The notes beneath the pieces are model-generated. The model did not search any database and was not told where the DNA came from. It saw only the letters and a program-made list of their open reading frames with translations. From positions 31,556-95,555 of the forward strand of contig NZ_CABIKE010000006.1 in assembly GCF_902196135.1 (NCBI RefSeq): a DNA stretch of 64,000 nucleotides, written 5' to 3'. Source of the DNA: Helicobacter suis. Lineage in GTDB: Bacteria > Campylobacterota > Campylobacteria > Campylobacterales > Helicobacteraceae. The position numbers were made by a program, and so were the translations under genes. Each line of letters starts with the position of its first letter. Positions within the stretch are counted from its first letter, which is position 1. Shown piece after piece: positions 18,729 through 26,764 of this stretch.

Positions 18729-19934
18729 ATGGCGGGTGCTGTGTATATTGGGATTGTGGGGCTAGGTTGTGTGGGGCTAAGTGTTGTTAAAATTTTAAAC
18801 AAACACCAAGATCTACTAGCTAGGCGCTGTGGGCATTCTTTGGTGATTAAAAAGGGGGTTGTTAAAGATTTATCTAAAGCACGGGAGATCAATTTTCCTC
18901 TTAGCAATTCTTTGGAAGATATTTTAGAAGATCCGGATATTCAAATTGTACTAGAACTCACAGGTGAGGTAGAATTGGCCTATAAATTGGCTCAAGAAAC
19001 TCTAAAACGCCATAAAGGTTTTATCACGGCTAATAAGGCGATGTTGGCTAAATACCCCCACCTTTTGCATGCCAATATTGGTTTTGAGGCAAGTGTGGGG
19101 GGGGGAATTCCTATTATTAGGGCATTAAAAGAGGGTTTAGTGGCCAATGAAATCACAGCCATACAAGGAATTTTTAATGGTACAAGCAATTTTATTTTAA
19201 GCCAAATGGCTTTGGGGAAGGATTTTCAAGAAGCGCTTAAAAAAGCCCAGAGTTTGGGGTATGCAGAAGCCAACGCCCATTTAGATGTCAGTGGGCAAGA
19301 TAGCGCACATAAGCTTTTAATCCTAGCTTTTTTAGCCTTCAATAGCCTTATTGATCTAGACACTATCCATGTAGAAGGAATTGAACAGATCAAGCCCTCT
19401 GATTTACATTATGCCAAACAATTAGGTTATCGCATTAAACTAGTGGCCTATGCCCACAAGTCCAAAGAGGGTATCACATTGGGAGTAGAGCCCATGTTAT
19501 TACCTAAGCGGAGCTTATTAGCACAAATAGAAGGGGTGATGAATGGGGTGAGTCTTGTTGGGGATTGTGTGGGGGAGACTTTTTATTGCGGGCCTGGAGC
19601 GGGGGGAATGGCTAGTGCGAGTGCGGTTATTAGCGATCTAGTAGAGATGTCTAAAAAATTAAAACAAAAGAGTAAGCCTTTAAAATTGCCCATCACCCCC
19701 TATCCAATTTGCACACACCCTAAAAGATCTCGCTATATCCGTTTAGAATTTATTAAAAATGCCCCTAACTTAGTAGATGCCCTAGAGGCTAAATTAGTCA
19801 TTCAAGAGCAAAACACACATATTTATACAACCCCCCCCATTGATGATCAAAGTTTAGAGCGGAGTTTAAAACCCTTTAGAGTATCTAGTGATATACGCCA
19901 AATACAGGTATTGTGTTTTTATGAGTTTTACTAA
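18729..19934 (+). CDS. hom: Homoserine dehydrogenase
   Basis: Reduces aspartate semialdehyde to homoserine for threonine and methionine synthesis. The protein has 401 aa. The N-terminal Rossmann motif is GIVGLGCVGLSVV. NAD-domain motif TANKAMLAKY, catalytic core ASVGGGIPIIRAL and GIFNGTSNFILSQM, and AEANAHLDVSGQDSAHKL are all kept; a short C-terminal ACT-like tail follows. The gene holds a G9 run (19097-19105, in the invariant GGG motif) and a C8 run (19831-19838). ATG abuts the antiporter stop. Order hom-yraN-trxA-trxB equals HP0822-HP0825. Confidence 0.94.
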   Translation: MAGAVYIGIVGLGCVGLSVVKILNKHQDLLARRCGHSLVIKKGVVKDLSKAREINFPLSNSLEDILEDPDIQIVLELTGEVELAYKLAQETLKRHKGFITANKAMLAKYPHLLHANIGFEASVGGGIPIIRALKEGLVANEITAIQGIFNGTSNFILSQMALGKDFQEALKKAQSLGYAEANAHLDVSGQDSAHKLLILAFLAFNSLIDLDTIHVEGIEQIKPSDLHYAKQLGYRIKLVAYAHKSKEGITLGVEPMLLPKRSLLAQIEGVMNGVSLVGDCVGETFYCGPGAGGMASASAVISDLVEMSKKLKQKSKPLKLPITPYPICTHPKRSRYIRLEFIKNAPNLVDALEAKLVIQEQNTHIYTTPPIDDQSLERSLKPFRVSSDIRQIQVLCFYEFY

Positions 19935-20259
19935 GGGGAGATTAGCCGAACAATTTGCATGCCAGTATTTGATTGCTAAGGGATATTGTATTTTAGCGCA
20001 AAATTTTTCTTGCCGTTTTGGTGAAATTGATATTATTGCCTTGTATGATCAAGTGTTGCATTTTATAGAAGTTAAGAGCCGTAAAAGTACAGACCCTATT
20101 TATGCAATCACCCCCTCCAAGCTTGAAAAAATTAAAAAGAGCATTGGCGTTTATCTACAACAAAGCCAAATGAGTTATGATTTTTGCATTGATGCAATCA
20201 CTCTTAAAGGCACTCCTCCCCACTGCCAAATTGAATGGATTGAAAATATTACTTTCTAA
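19921..20259 (+). CDS. yraN: UPF0102/YraN family nuclease-like protein
   Basis: A 112-residue protein with the YraN signature: GRLAEQFACQYLIAKGYCILAQNF, then the PD-(D/E)XK-like core GEIDIIA...HFIEVKSRKS (Asp, Glu, Lys). The biochemical role is unsettled; the fold suggests a DNA nuclease. I start at the ATG at 19921, inside the end of hom, because the family begins shortly before the GRLAEQFA motif. Confidence 0.85.
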   Translation: MSFTKGRLAEQFACQYLIAKGYCILAQNFSCRFGEIDIIALYDQVLHFIEVKSRKSTDPIYAITPSKLEKIKKSIGVYLQQSQMSYDFCIDAITLKGTPPHCQIEWIENITF

Positions 20260-20304
20260 TTTGTTTGTAGGATAAACCCTAAAGGTAGGCTTTATATTCT
20301 ATGT

Positions 20305-20312
20305 TATACAAT
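20305..20312 (+). promoter_or_regulatory. -10 box of trxA
   Basis: TATACAAT, 36 bases upstream of the trxA ATG and after the yraN stop. The -10 match is good; no convincing -35 is seen, which is common in Helicobacter. Confidence 0.5.
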
Positions 20313-20348
20313 GCTGGGCTAAATTTAAAAATACAAGGAGTAAAAACA

Positions 20349-20666
20349 ATGGCAAGTTATGTTGAGCTGACCAGTGAAAATTTTGATGCAGAAACTGGTA
20401 ATGGTGCGGTGATGGTAGATTTTTGGGCCCCATGGTGTGGGCCTTGTAAAATGCTTGCCCCTATTATTGATGAATTAGCCGCTGAGTATGCCGGTAAGGC
20501 TAAAATTTGTAAGGTCAATACAGATGAACAAGAAGAACTATCCTCTCGCTATGGCATCCGCAGTATCCCCACTTTACTTTATATGAAAGATGGCAAAGTG
20601 ATTAACCAAACCGTGGGCGCGCTCTCCAAACAATCTTTAAAGGATAACATTGACAAACTCCTCTAA
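20349..20666 (+). CDS. trxA: Thioredoxin
   Basis: A 105-residue thioredoxin with active-site WAPWCGPCK (Cys30, Cys33) and cis-Pro in [11 protein letters not shown]. It reduces cytoplasmic disulphides, peroxiredoxins and ribonucleotide reductase (nrdA lies elsewhere in the window). ATG at 20349 has AAGGAG upstream. The 3' end overlaps the trxB start, so the reductase is translationally coupled. Confidence 0.97.
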   Translation: MASYVELTSENFDAETGNGAVMVDFWAPWCGPCKMLAPIIDELAAEYAGKAKICKVNTDEQEELSSRYGIRSIPTLLYMKDGKVINQTVGALSKQSLKDNIDKLL

Positions 20667-21615
20667 CAACTCATCTCTATTAGACCTTGCAATCATTGGT
20701 GGGGGCCCTGCGGGTTTGAGTGCGGGGCTGTATGCCACAAGGGGAGGTGTAAAAGAGGTGGTTTTATTTGAAAAAGGAGCTCCTGGTGGGCAAATCACCT
20801 TTAGTAGCGAGATTGAAAATTACCCGGGCGTGCGCGAGGTGGTGAGTGGGTTAGATTTTATGCAACCATGGCAAGAACAATGCTTTCGCTTTGGTTTAAA
20901 GCATGAGATGACTTTAGTTACTCAAGTTGGTTTTCAAGAAAATCACTTTGTGATCTACACAGATGAGGGTAAGAGCATTGGGGCTAAAAGTGTGATTTTA
21001 GCCACCGGTGGGCGGCCTAAAAGAGCAGGGATTAAAGGCGAGTCAGAATTTTGGGGCAATGGAGTGAGTACTTGTGCTACCTGTGATGGCTTTTTTTATA
21101 AAAATAAAGAAGTGGCTGTTTTAGGAGGCGGGGATACTGCTTTAGAAGAGGCGCTTTATCTGGCTAAAATGTGTAGTAAAGTCCATTTAATCCACCGCCG
21201 CGATCAATTCCGCGCCGCGCCTGTTACTGTTGCGCGTGCTAAAAATGAACCTAAGATTGAGTTTTTAACCCCAGCTGTGGTTGAGGAGATTAAAGGAAAT
21301 GCTTCTGGAGTGAATGCAGTAGTTTTTAAAAATACCCAGACAGGCGCTATACAAGAACTAGCCGTACCCGGTATTTTTATCTTTGTAGGTTATGAGATCA
21401 ATAATGAAGTGTTAAAACAAGAAAATGGGAGCATGCTATGTGCTTGCGATTCTTATGGCGCTGTTATGGTGGATTTATCTATGAAAACTAATATTAAAGG
21501 TCTCTTTGCCGCAGGAGATGTGCGCACTAGCGCGGCTAAACAAGTGGTGTGTGCAGCAGGCGATGGAGCTACGGCTGCTCTTTCTGCGATTGCTTATTTG
21601 GATTCTCATACCTGA
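20650..21615 (+). CDS. trxB: Thioredoxin reductase
   Basis: An NADPH- and FAD-dependent reductase of thioredoxin, 321 aa. FAD motif [15 protein letters not shown] at about 15-29, redox-active CATC in [10 protein letters not shown] (about residue 143), NADPH motif [15 protein letters not shown], and C-terminal FAD motif LFAAGDVR. The start is TTG at 20650 with AGGA upstream; it lies inside trxA and gives an N-terminal extension of about 10 residues compared with H. pylori. Its TGA overlaps the dapB ATG. Confidence 0.95.
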   Translation: MTNSSNNSSLLDLAIIGGGPAGLSAGLYATRGGVKEVVLFEKGAPGGQITFSSEIENYPGVREVVSGLDFMQPWQEQCFRFGLKHEMTLVTQVGFQENHFVIYTDEGKSIGAKSVILATGGRPKRAGIKGESEFWGNGVSTCATCDGFFYKNKEVAVLGGGDTALEEALYLAKMCSKVHLIHRRDQFRAAPVTVARAKNEPKIEFLTPAVVEEIKGNASGVNAVVFKNTQTGAIQELAVPGIFIFVGYEINNEVLKQENGSMLCACDSYGAVMVDLSMKTNIKGLFAAGDVRTSAAKQVVCAAGDGATAALSAIAYLDSHT

Positions 21616-22379
21616 TGTTACAAGTTGGTATTTTTGGGGCTAGTGGTAAAGTAGGTAGTTTGCTGGCCAGAGAAGTACAAAAACAGCCACAATTAAGTCT
21701 TTCTAGTGTCTTTGTGCGCCAAAATTTAAGTCTAAATCTAGCCCAAATTCTCCCGCAAGATACTTTTGTAACCAATGATATAGAACAATTTGTTGCCCAT
21801 TGTGAAATCGTGGTTGATTTTTCCTCTGCTAAGGCTTTAGATCAATTAATTCAAGTTTTACTCAAACACCCTCTCCCCTTAGTTTCTGGTACGACTGGTT
21901 TAAAAGAATGGCAAGCTTTGCTAGATTTAAGCCAAAAAGCCCCTGTTTTACACGCCTCTAACATGTCTTTAGGAATGGCTGTACTTAATAAAATTGTGGG
22001 TTTAGTGGCTAAAGATCTCATGCACGCTGATATTGAAATTAGCGAAATCCACCACCGCTATAAAAAAGACGCGCCTAGCGGGAGCGCGCTTACTCTAGGG
22101 CAAACCTGCGCGCAGGCTAGAGGTATAGATTTTAAACAAGCATGCCAACAACACAGAGAAGGGTTACGCAAGGAGGGTGAAATTGGCTTTTCTAGTTTGC
22201 GTGGGGGTGATTTGGTGGGTAGCCATACTGTGGGTTTTTATTTAGACGGCGAGTATTTAGAATTTAACCACACCGCCACCGATCGCACAATCTTTGCCAA
22301 AGGCGCTTTAGAGGCTGCTAAGTGGCTAGCCTTGCAAAAACCCGGACTCTATCACATCCAAGATTTATACCGCTCTTAA
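21615..22379 (+). CDS. dapB: 4-hydroxy-tetrahydrodipicolinate reductase
   Basis: Reduces the dihydrodipicolinate-type intermediate on the lysine and diaminopimelate pathway. The protein has 254 aa. GIFGASGKVGSLL is the NAD(P)H-binding motif. SGTTGLKEW and ASNMSLGM mark the centre, and EISEIHHRYKKDAPSGSAL carries the catalytic His pair and Lys. The ATG is in a TGATG overlap with trxB, so it ends the hom-yraN-trxA-trxB-dapB run. Confidence 0.95.
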   Translation: MLQVGIFGASGKVGSLLAREVQKQPQLSLSSVFVRQNLSLNLAQILPQDTFVTNDIEQFVAHCEIVVDFSSAKALDQLIQVLLKHPLPLVSGTTGLKEWQALLDLSQKAPVLHASNMSLGMAVLNKIVGLVAKDLMHADIEISEIHHRYKKDAPSGSALTLGQTCAQARGIDFKQACQQHREGLRKEGEIGFSSLRGGDLVGSHTVGFYLDGEYLEFNHTATDRTIFAKGALEAAKWLALQKPGLYHIQDLYRS

Positions 22380-22414
22380 AATATCAGTTGTAAACACAAT
22401 TTTTACCACTAGCA

Positions 22415-22782
22415 CTAAAAGCCTGTAAGCTTAGTTTGATAATCTATTAATCCTCCGGGTTTGAGTGGGGGGGTGTCAAACTCTAAAAGATAGCGGGTGG
22501 TGTTTTCATGGACATTGCCTAAAGCTTGAGTACCTTTATTCACCGCATTACTAGCGAGTACCTGACTGCTAATAACTTTACTAATGCATTCATCACAATA
22601 TCTTAAGAATTCTAAAAACGCGCCTTGATCTACATTGCCATTAAGCAACTCTAAAATATCATCTTTGCTAAAAATGCCAATGGAGGCGGCGCGCAAATCC
22701 TCTAAGTTGTCTAACAAATAGTGGTGTTCATCCCACCTACTAAAGACAAGTAGAATTTTGCTAAAGGTAGTTAAATTTTAAC
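22415..22782 (-). pseudogene. Remnant of Mu-like phage portal protein (DUF935)
   Basis: An open stretch of about 120 codons without a proper start; an in-frame TAA lies at its upstream end. The segment ECISKVISSQVLASNA...KGTQALGNVHENTTRYLLEFD matches the C-terminal part of phage Mu gp29-type portals (AISKAILGGTLT...KGARSLGEVHDEVRR). About 40 residues upstream also correspond in order. Both ends are missing and no other phage genes adjoin. It is a dead fragment of a Mu-like prophage or gene-transfer element. Confidence 0.6.
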
Positions 22783-22865
22783 CGCCTTAAAGTTAATTTA
22801 TCATATTAAATGTTTATGGAATTTATAGTTGTAAAAGTAGTTAAAAATAGAAAAACGAGGCTTAC

Positions 22866-23580
22866 ATGGGATTTGGACGAACTGGGAAAAGAAGTTTTAA
22901 CGATCCTTTAATAGAGTATAACAATCTCCTTAAACAACATGAAAAGCTTGAGAGAGAACTTACAGAGCTTAAGGCTAAAAAAGCAGAGAGTAGAGCTTTT
23001 TTTGCCAAACAAAGAGAACAAGAGAAAGAAGAATAAGAAAGGAGATTAGCTGAGGAAGCACACAAAAAAAACGCTAGAGTATAAATTAGGCTTGATTGGA
23101 AAGTCAGACATTCTGGTTAAAGAGGATCTGTTGGAGAAACATGAATTCATTATTTATAACGAGCTTGTTTTCTCTGACTGCATCAAGAAGCGTTTTATTG
23201 TGTTCCCACAAATTCCACTTAAAACACTTGTGTATAAAAAAGCGATGAGGATAATAGCGATGACGCATGGAAAACATATAACAACTTAGTTGTGGATTTT
23301 TTGTTTGTTTTGAAGGACTATAAAACATGCAGAACAAAGCCTGTTGCTGTACTAGAATACAATGGTGGTGGTCATTATGGCACAAACCCAGAGCAAGAAC
23401 AAAAGGTAAAAAAGCGATCAGATCAAAGAAATTGTGGTTAGGAAACTAGGGCTTAAGTTTTATGTTTTAGAGGGCAAGAGTGTTTGTCAAGAAAATTCAT
23501 ATTATGTTGATAAAAAAGTTTTAAGGGGGCGCATTCAAGATCTCACATTAAAACTTGAAAATTTGGCCGGCAACTTTTAG
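22866..23580 (+). pseudogene. Broken DUF2726-domain gene
   Basis: Begins with ATG at 22866 and a plausible 56-residue coiled N-terminus (MGFGRTGKRSF..., Lys/Glu-rich), then an in-frame TAA near 23034. Three further reading segments carry the rest in changed frames: KHEFIIYNELVF...FIVFPQIPLKTLVY (about 23080-23285), VVDFLFVLKD...PVAVLEYNGGGHYG (23290-23440), then KSDQIKEIVVRKLGLKFYVLEG to the TAG at 23578-23580. The order PQIPL, hydrophobic strand, VIEYNGGGH, SDxxK is the DUF2726 nuclease-like domain. At least one stop and two to three frameshifts, one in an A6 run near 23410, mean it is inactive. Confidence 0.65.
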
Positions 23581-23743
23581 TGGCTTTATTACCAATCCAT
23601 GCTAGAGATACTCAAAAGATATGCGCTTAGCAATTAAAAAAAACACGCTTTTCTGCTGGTTTTAGAAATCTTTAAATGCCCTTGCTTTTTTGCTTATTTA
23701 TCTTTATAAGGGTGTTATCAAAAAAAGCTAAATTCTAACAATT

Positions 23744-24496
23744 TCAGGCTTTTAAACTAGAATTCAGCGCATCATAGGCCTGTTCTAATTGCCATAGATT
23801 TTTCATAGTATCTGGTAAATAGCTTTTATTCCAATTCTTAGGTTCTAACACATTAATATAGCACTCCTGAACTAGTGCTTTAAACCTATCAAAATCTATT
23901 TTTTCTCCGCGTAAAATCGTACTTACTTGGGTTGGCTCTAAATTTAGTGGTTCTAATTTTAAGTTTGCAAAACCATCATAGAGGTTATTAAAATCCACAT
24001 TTTCTAAGTTTAAAAATGCCCCTACATCTAGTAGCGCTTCTTTTTCTTGTGTACCTAAATTGCCATCACTATAAGCCAGAACAAAAAGAAATTCCACCCA
24101 TTTTAGGCGTTTTTTATACTCCCCATGCCCGCATTCTAAAAGCTGCGTGCAAATCTGATCTAGGGGTGGAGGGGGGCTGTTATAAATTTCTTGTAAGGAT
24201 TTTAAATCCTTATTTTCTATCTGGCTTAAGTCTTGTAAAAACACCTCTAAAAGCGCTTGGCTAAGGGGAGTAGACTCAAGATGTTTAGTAAAACTACCCA
24301 TAAGACTAGCTAAGACCCCTGCCTCACTTGCCTTTAAAGTTTCTAAAGGATTGGGCAGTACATAAACCTCTAATGCCTCTTTTGGCTTATTAAATTCAGG
24401 CGGGTCTTTTAGAGGATTTTTTAAATATTCTTGCAAAGTGTAATAAAGATAAATGAGCACTACAGCCACCCCTAAAATCAAAACCACTTCTAACAT
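23744..24496 (-). CDS. Membrane-anchored TerB-like protein
   Basis: A 250-residue protein with one N-terminal membrane span (residues about 3-22). The central and C-terminal parts are helical. RLKWVEFLFVLAYSDGNLGTQEKEAL resembles the TerB/DjlA acidic helical domain, which often accompanies DnaJ-type proteins, but no J domain is present. It directly follows the small membrane protein gene (TAA-ATG adjacency). Position corresponds to HP0466 next to pepF in H. pylori. Function unknown. Confidence 0.7.
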   Translation of the reverse strand: MLEVVLILGVAVVLIYLYYTLQEYLKNPLKDPPEFNKPKEALEVYVLPNPLETLKASEAGVLASLMGSFTKHLESTPLSQALLEVFLQDLSQIENKDLKSLQEIYNSPPPPLDQICTQLLECGHGEYKKRLKWVEFLFVLAYSDGNLGTQEKEALLDVGAFLNLENVDFNNLYDGFANLKLEPLNLEPTQVSTILRGEKIDFDRFKALVQECYINVLEPKNWNKSYLPDTMKNLWQLEQAYDALNSSLKA

Positions 24497-24805
24497 TTAA
24501 AGCGAGCCTGTTTGATTTTGTTGTTTGCGGTTTTTAAAATCCCACTCGTTAGCCACTTGATTCAAGCGCCGTTTTTCTTCTTTCTCTTTGTTTTTTAAAT
24601 CCATCTTGCGCTCATAACTCCTTTGAAGTTGTTTGATATAATCCTCGCGTTTTTCAGGGGGTTGGAAAGAGATGGGCTTGATGAGCAAAATAAAGGCTAC
24701 AAAAAAGAAAATCATCAAAGCTAACCCTCCGGAAGTCTCCTCGTTGGCAATATACCAAGCAAAACCCAACACCATTGCAAATAAGATTTTGAGTCCGGCT
24801 TTCAA
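24497..24805 (-). CDS. Small two-span membrane protein
   Basis: A 102-residue protein with two hydrophobic segments (about 4-20 and 27-43) followed by a highly charged Lys/Glu/Arg/Gln-rich cytoplasmic tail, probably a coiled coil. The start is TTG with AAGG 7 bases upstream. Cotranscribed with the TerB-like and HdrB-like genes. Family not recognised beyond its conserved place beside pepF. Confidence 0.7.
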   Translation of the reverse strand: MKAGLKILFAMVLGFAWYIANEETSGGLALMIFFFVAFILLIKPISFQPPEKREDYIKQLQRSYERKMDLKNKEKEEKRRLNQVANEWDFKNRKQQNQTGSL

Positions 24806-24814
24806 ACAAAAACC

Positions 24815-26320
24815 TTAGAGAAATGTAAAGGCATTTTGATGGGTATCTAAACCTAAGGCTTTGGGATCGTTTTGGCCTAAGGCTAACAGTATCACCTGTG
24901 GGAGAAATAACACGCTAGTGTTGTCGTGATCTCTTTGATAAATTTTAGAGGCCTTTTTGGCTAAAGTATCTAGCATATGAAACTGGCTTACAGAGCTTGT
25001 TAATAAGAAATCCACCCCTAGATCAATAGCCTCATAGCGGATACGCGCTGATTCATACAAGGCAGAATCCATATCAATATCTAATAAATGCGCATAGGAT
25101 TCTTTAGTAAAAAGCGGGCTATTGCAGCGAAGATTAAGTTTAGCCAATAGGGCGCTACAATCTGTGGGCTGATCTAGGTGGTAATCTTGAAACAAACTTG
25201 TATAAAAATCTTGGAAAGAGTGCTTAATTTCTAGAGATTCTGCCTGTTTGTTTAGAAAGTGGTTAAGATAGGCGATTTGTACATCTGGGTGATACTCTAA
25301 ATCGTATGCGGCTAAACCTTGCTGTACTTCTTCTCTTAATTTTTCATCATGATCTAAAATCGCTTTAGCATAGCACGCATTAGCATAAGCATCTTCATCA
25401 CATAATAATAGCGCCGCGCCCACTTTATGCGCTAAACCTAAATTATAGGCATTAGCTGTTAGAAATTGTTTTAAATCCCCCAAGCGTCCCCAATAACCCC
25501 CATCAAAACAACAAGGTAACTCTAAAAAATCCACCCCTAAATGCCATAAAAGCAAACGGCTACTTTGCAATAAAGGCGCGCTATTAAAAACAGAATTATA
25601 GGCATTATAAATTAAAAAGCGCGCTTGCTTATCCGGGATTTTAGGTTTGCTAAAAGTGTAGTTGATCTTGCCTAAATGAGCCCAAGGGTTATTAGCTGGA
25701 GGATTAGAGGCGTTGAGTAATTGTTGTTGCAAACTATAGATTTCTGTATCAATGGCATCATTCTTAGGAAAAATATAGTGTTTGAGACTCACAAAATGCA
25801 TGGCCCCGTGGTGTTTATCTGCTAAGTTTTGTAATAGATCTGATATGCGGTGTGGGTAACGATTCATGAGCCACTTAGTGTATAGAAAAAAGCCATCTCC
25901 AAAGTAATCTGAATCGCTTTTAGGCGTAATGGCGTTAATATGAATATAGCGGGATAGTTCGCTTTTTTCTGCCTCCGTTAAAAAAGACGCGCTTTTAAAA
26001 AAGTTTTGGTAGGGTTTTAACATGCCCTCTGTATCCATTAACAGATCTTTTAAAACATATTTGGTGGCTAGAGGCTCTAGTGTCCACTCCTTACCAAAAC
26101 GATTAATAAGCGTATCAATGCTTAAATTTTCAAACACAACAACCCGGTTAATTCTTAACCCTAAATGTGTTTGATCATAACTTAAATCGGGGATATGGGC
26201 TAGAACATCTCTTAAAGTCCAATCTAGTTGGTACTCCACCACATAAAGCGGGTAAGCCGGATTGTAGTCCTCTTTGGCAGAAAAGCGAAAAGCCCGGATT
26301 TGTAATTTTAAAAGACTCAT
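24815..26320 (-). CDS. HdrB/SdhE-like protein with degenerate cysteine motifs
   Basis: A 501-residue conserved epsilonproteobacterial protein. The first about 45 residues (LKLQIRAFRF...DWTLRDVLAHI) look like the ferredoxin-like N-terminus of fumarate reductase FrdB, but without iron-sulphur cysteines. The region from about residue 230 (ARFLIYNAYNSVF...LLWHLGVDFLELPCCFDGG) resembles the CCG domain of HdrB-type subunits, keeping LPCC but losing the first Cys set. A second half (KVGAALLLCDEDAYAN) resembles the second CCG repeat. This suggests descent from a FrdB/HdrB-type redox protein that no longer binds its clusters. Its ATG overlaps the stop of the upstream CxxC gene. Equivalent in place to HP0468. 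Confidence 0.65.
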   Translation of the reverse strand: MSLLKLQIRAFRFSAKEDYNPAYPLYVVEYQLDWTLRDVLAHIPDLSYDQTHLGLRINRVVVFENLSIDTLINRFGKEWTLEPLATKYVLKDLLMDTEGMLKPYQNFFKSASFLTEAEKSELSRYIHINAITPKSDSDYFGDGFFLYTKWLMNRYPHRISDLLQNLADKHHGAMHFVSLKHYIFPKNDAIDTEIYSLQQQLLNASNPPANNPWAHLGKINYTFSKPKIPDKQARFLIYNAYNSVFNSAPLLQSSRLLLWHLGVDFLELPCCFDGGYWGRLGDLKQFLTANAYNLGLAHKVGAALLLCDEDAYANACYAKAILDHDEKLREEVQQGLAAYDLEYHPDVQIAYLNHFLNKQAESLEIKHSFQDFYTSLFQDYHLDQPTDCSALLAKLNLRCNSPLFTKESYAHLLDIDMDSALYESARIRYEAIDLGVDFLLTSSVSQFHMLDTLAKKASKIYQRDHDNTSVLFLPQVILLALGQNDPKALGLDTHQNAFTFL

Positions 26321-26760
26321 TTCAAATTTCCCTGCAAGGTTGCAATCACTTGCTGGTTTCTTGGATCAGATAAAATCGCATCTTTAGAACTTTGGAGCTG
26401 TTCGGCTGTGTTGTCTACAAAAATAAGGCTAGGATCACAGCGGTTAAACAACACCACATTTGAATCGTTTTTATCTTTAACAATAATCTGCACAATCCCC
26501 TCAAGGGCAATTTTAACCGTGGTTTCAATGTGATCGCCTAGCCCTGCCTCAAAGTGGATTTCTGGAATTTCTCCATGGATTTTTAAACTATCAAAAGTAT
26601 AACCCGCTAAAACAAAGAGTACAAAATTACCAAAACTATCGATCTGTTCTTGTGGCAAAGGAGGTTCAAAACGCACGCAGCAAAGATCGCAAAAAATACT
26701 AAAGTGTACATGGTGGTGGTATAAAAAATGCAAACAATCCAGACAATGCTGGTTAGACAT
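26317..26760 (-). CDS. CxxC-containing conserved hypothetical protein
   Basis: A 147-residue protein with an N-terminal zinc-ribbon-like arrangement HCLDCLHFLYHHH...FCDLCC (residues about 5-29), then an alpha/beta part of unknown fold. I start at the ATG at 26760, four bases after the pepF stop, since the longer frame runs back into pepF. Corresponds in place to HP0469. Probable metal-binding, role unknown. Confidence 0.7.
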   Translation of the reverse strand: MSNQHCLDCLHFLYHHHVHFSIFCDLCCVRFEPPLPQEQIDSFGNFVLFVLAGYTFDSLKIHGEIPEIHFEAGLGDHIETTVKIALEGIVQIIVKDKNDSNVVLFNRCDPSLIFVDNTAEQLQSSKDAILSDPRNQQVIATLQGNLK

Positions 26761-26764
26761 TGCC

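Noticed and set aside
19097..19105. G9 run in hom as a phase-variation switch
   Set aside because: It encodes the invariant GGG of the ASVGGGIP motif, so the run follows from conserved residues and is short for a switch. The C8 run at 19831-19838 is likewise short.
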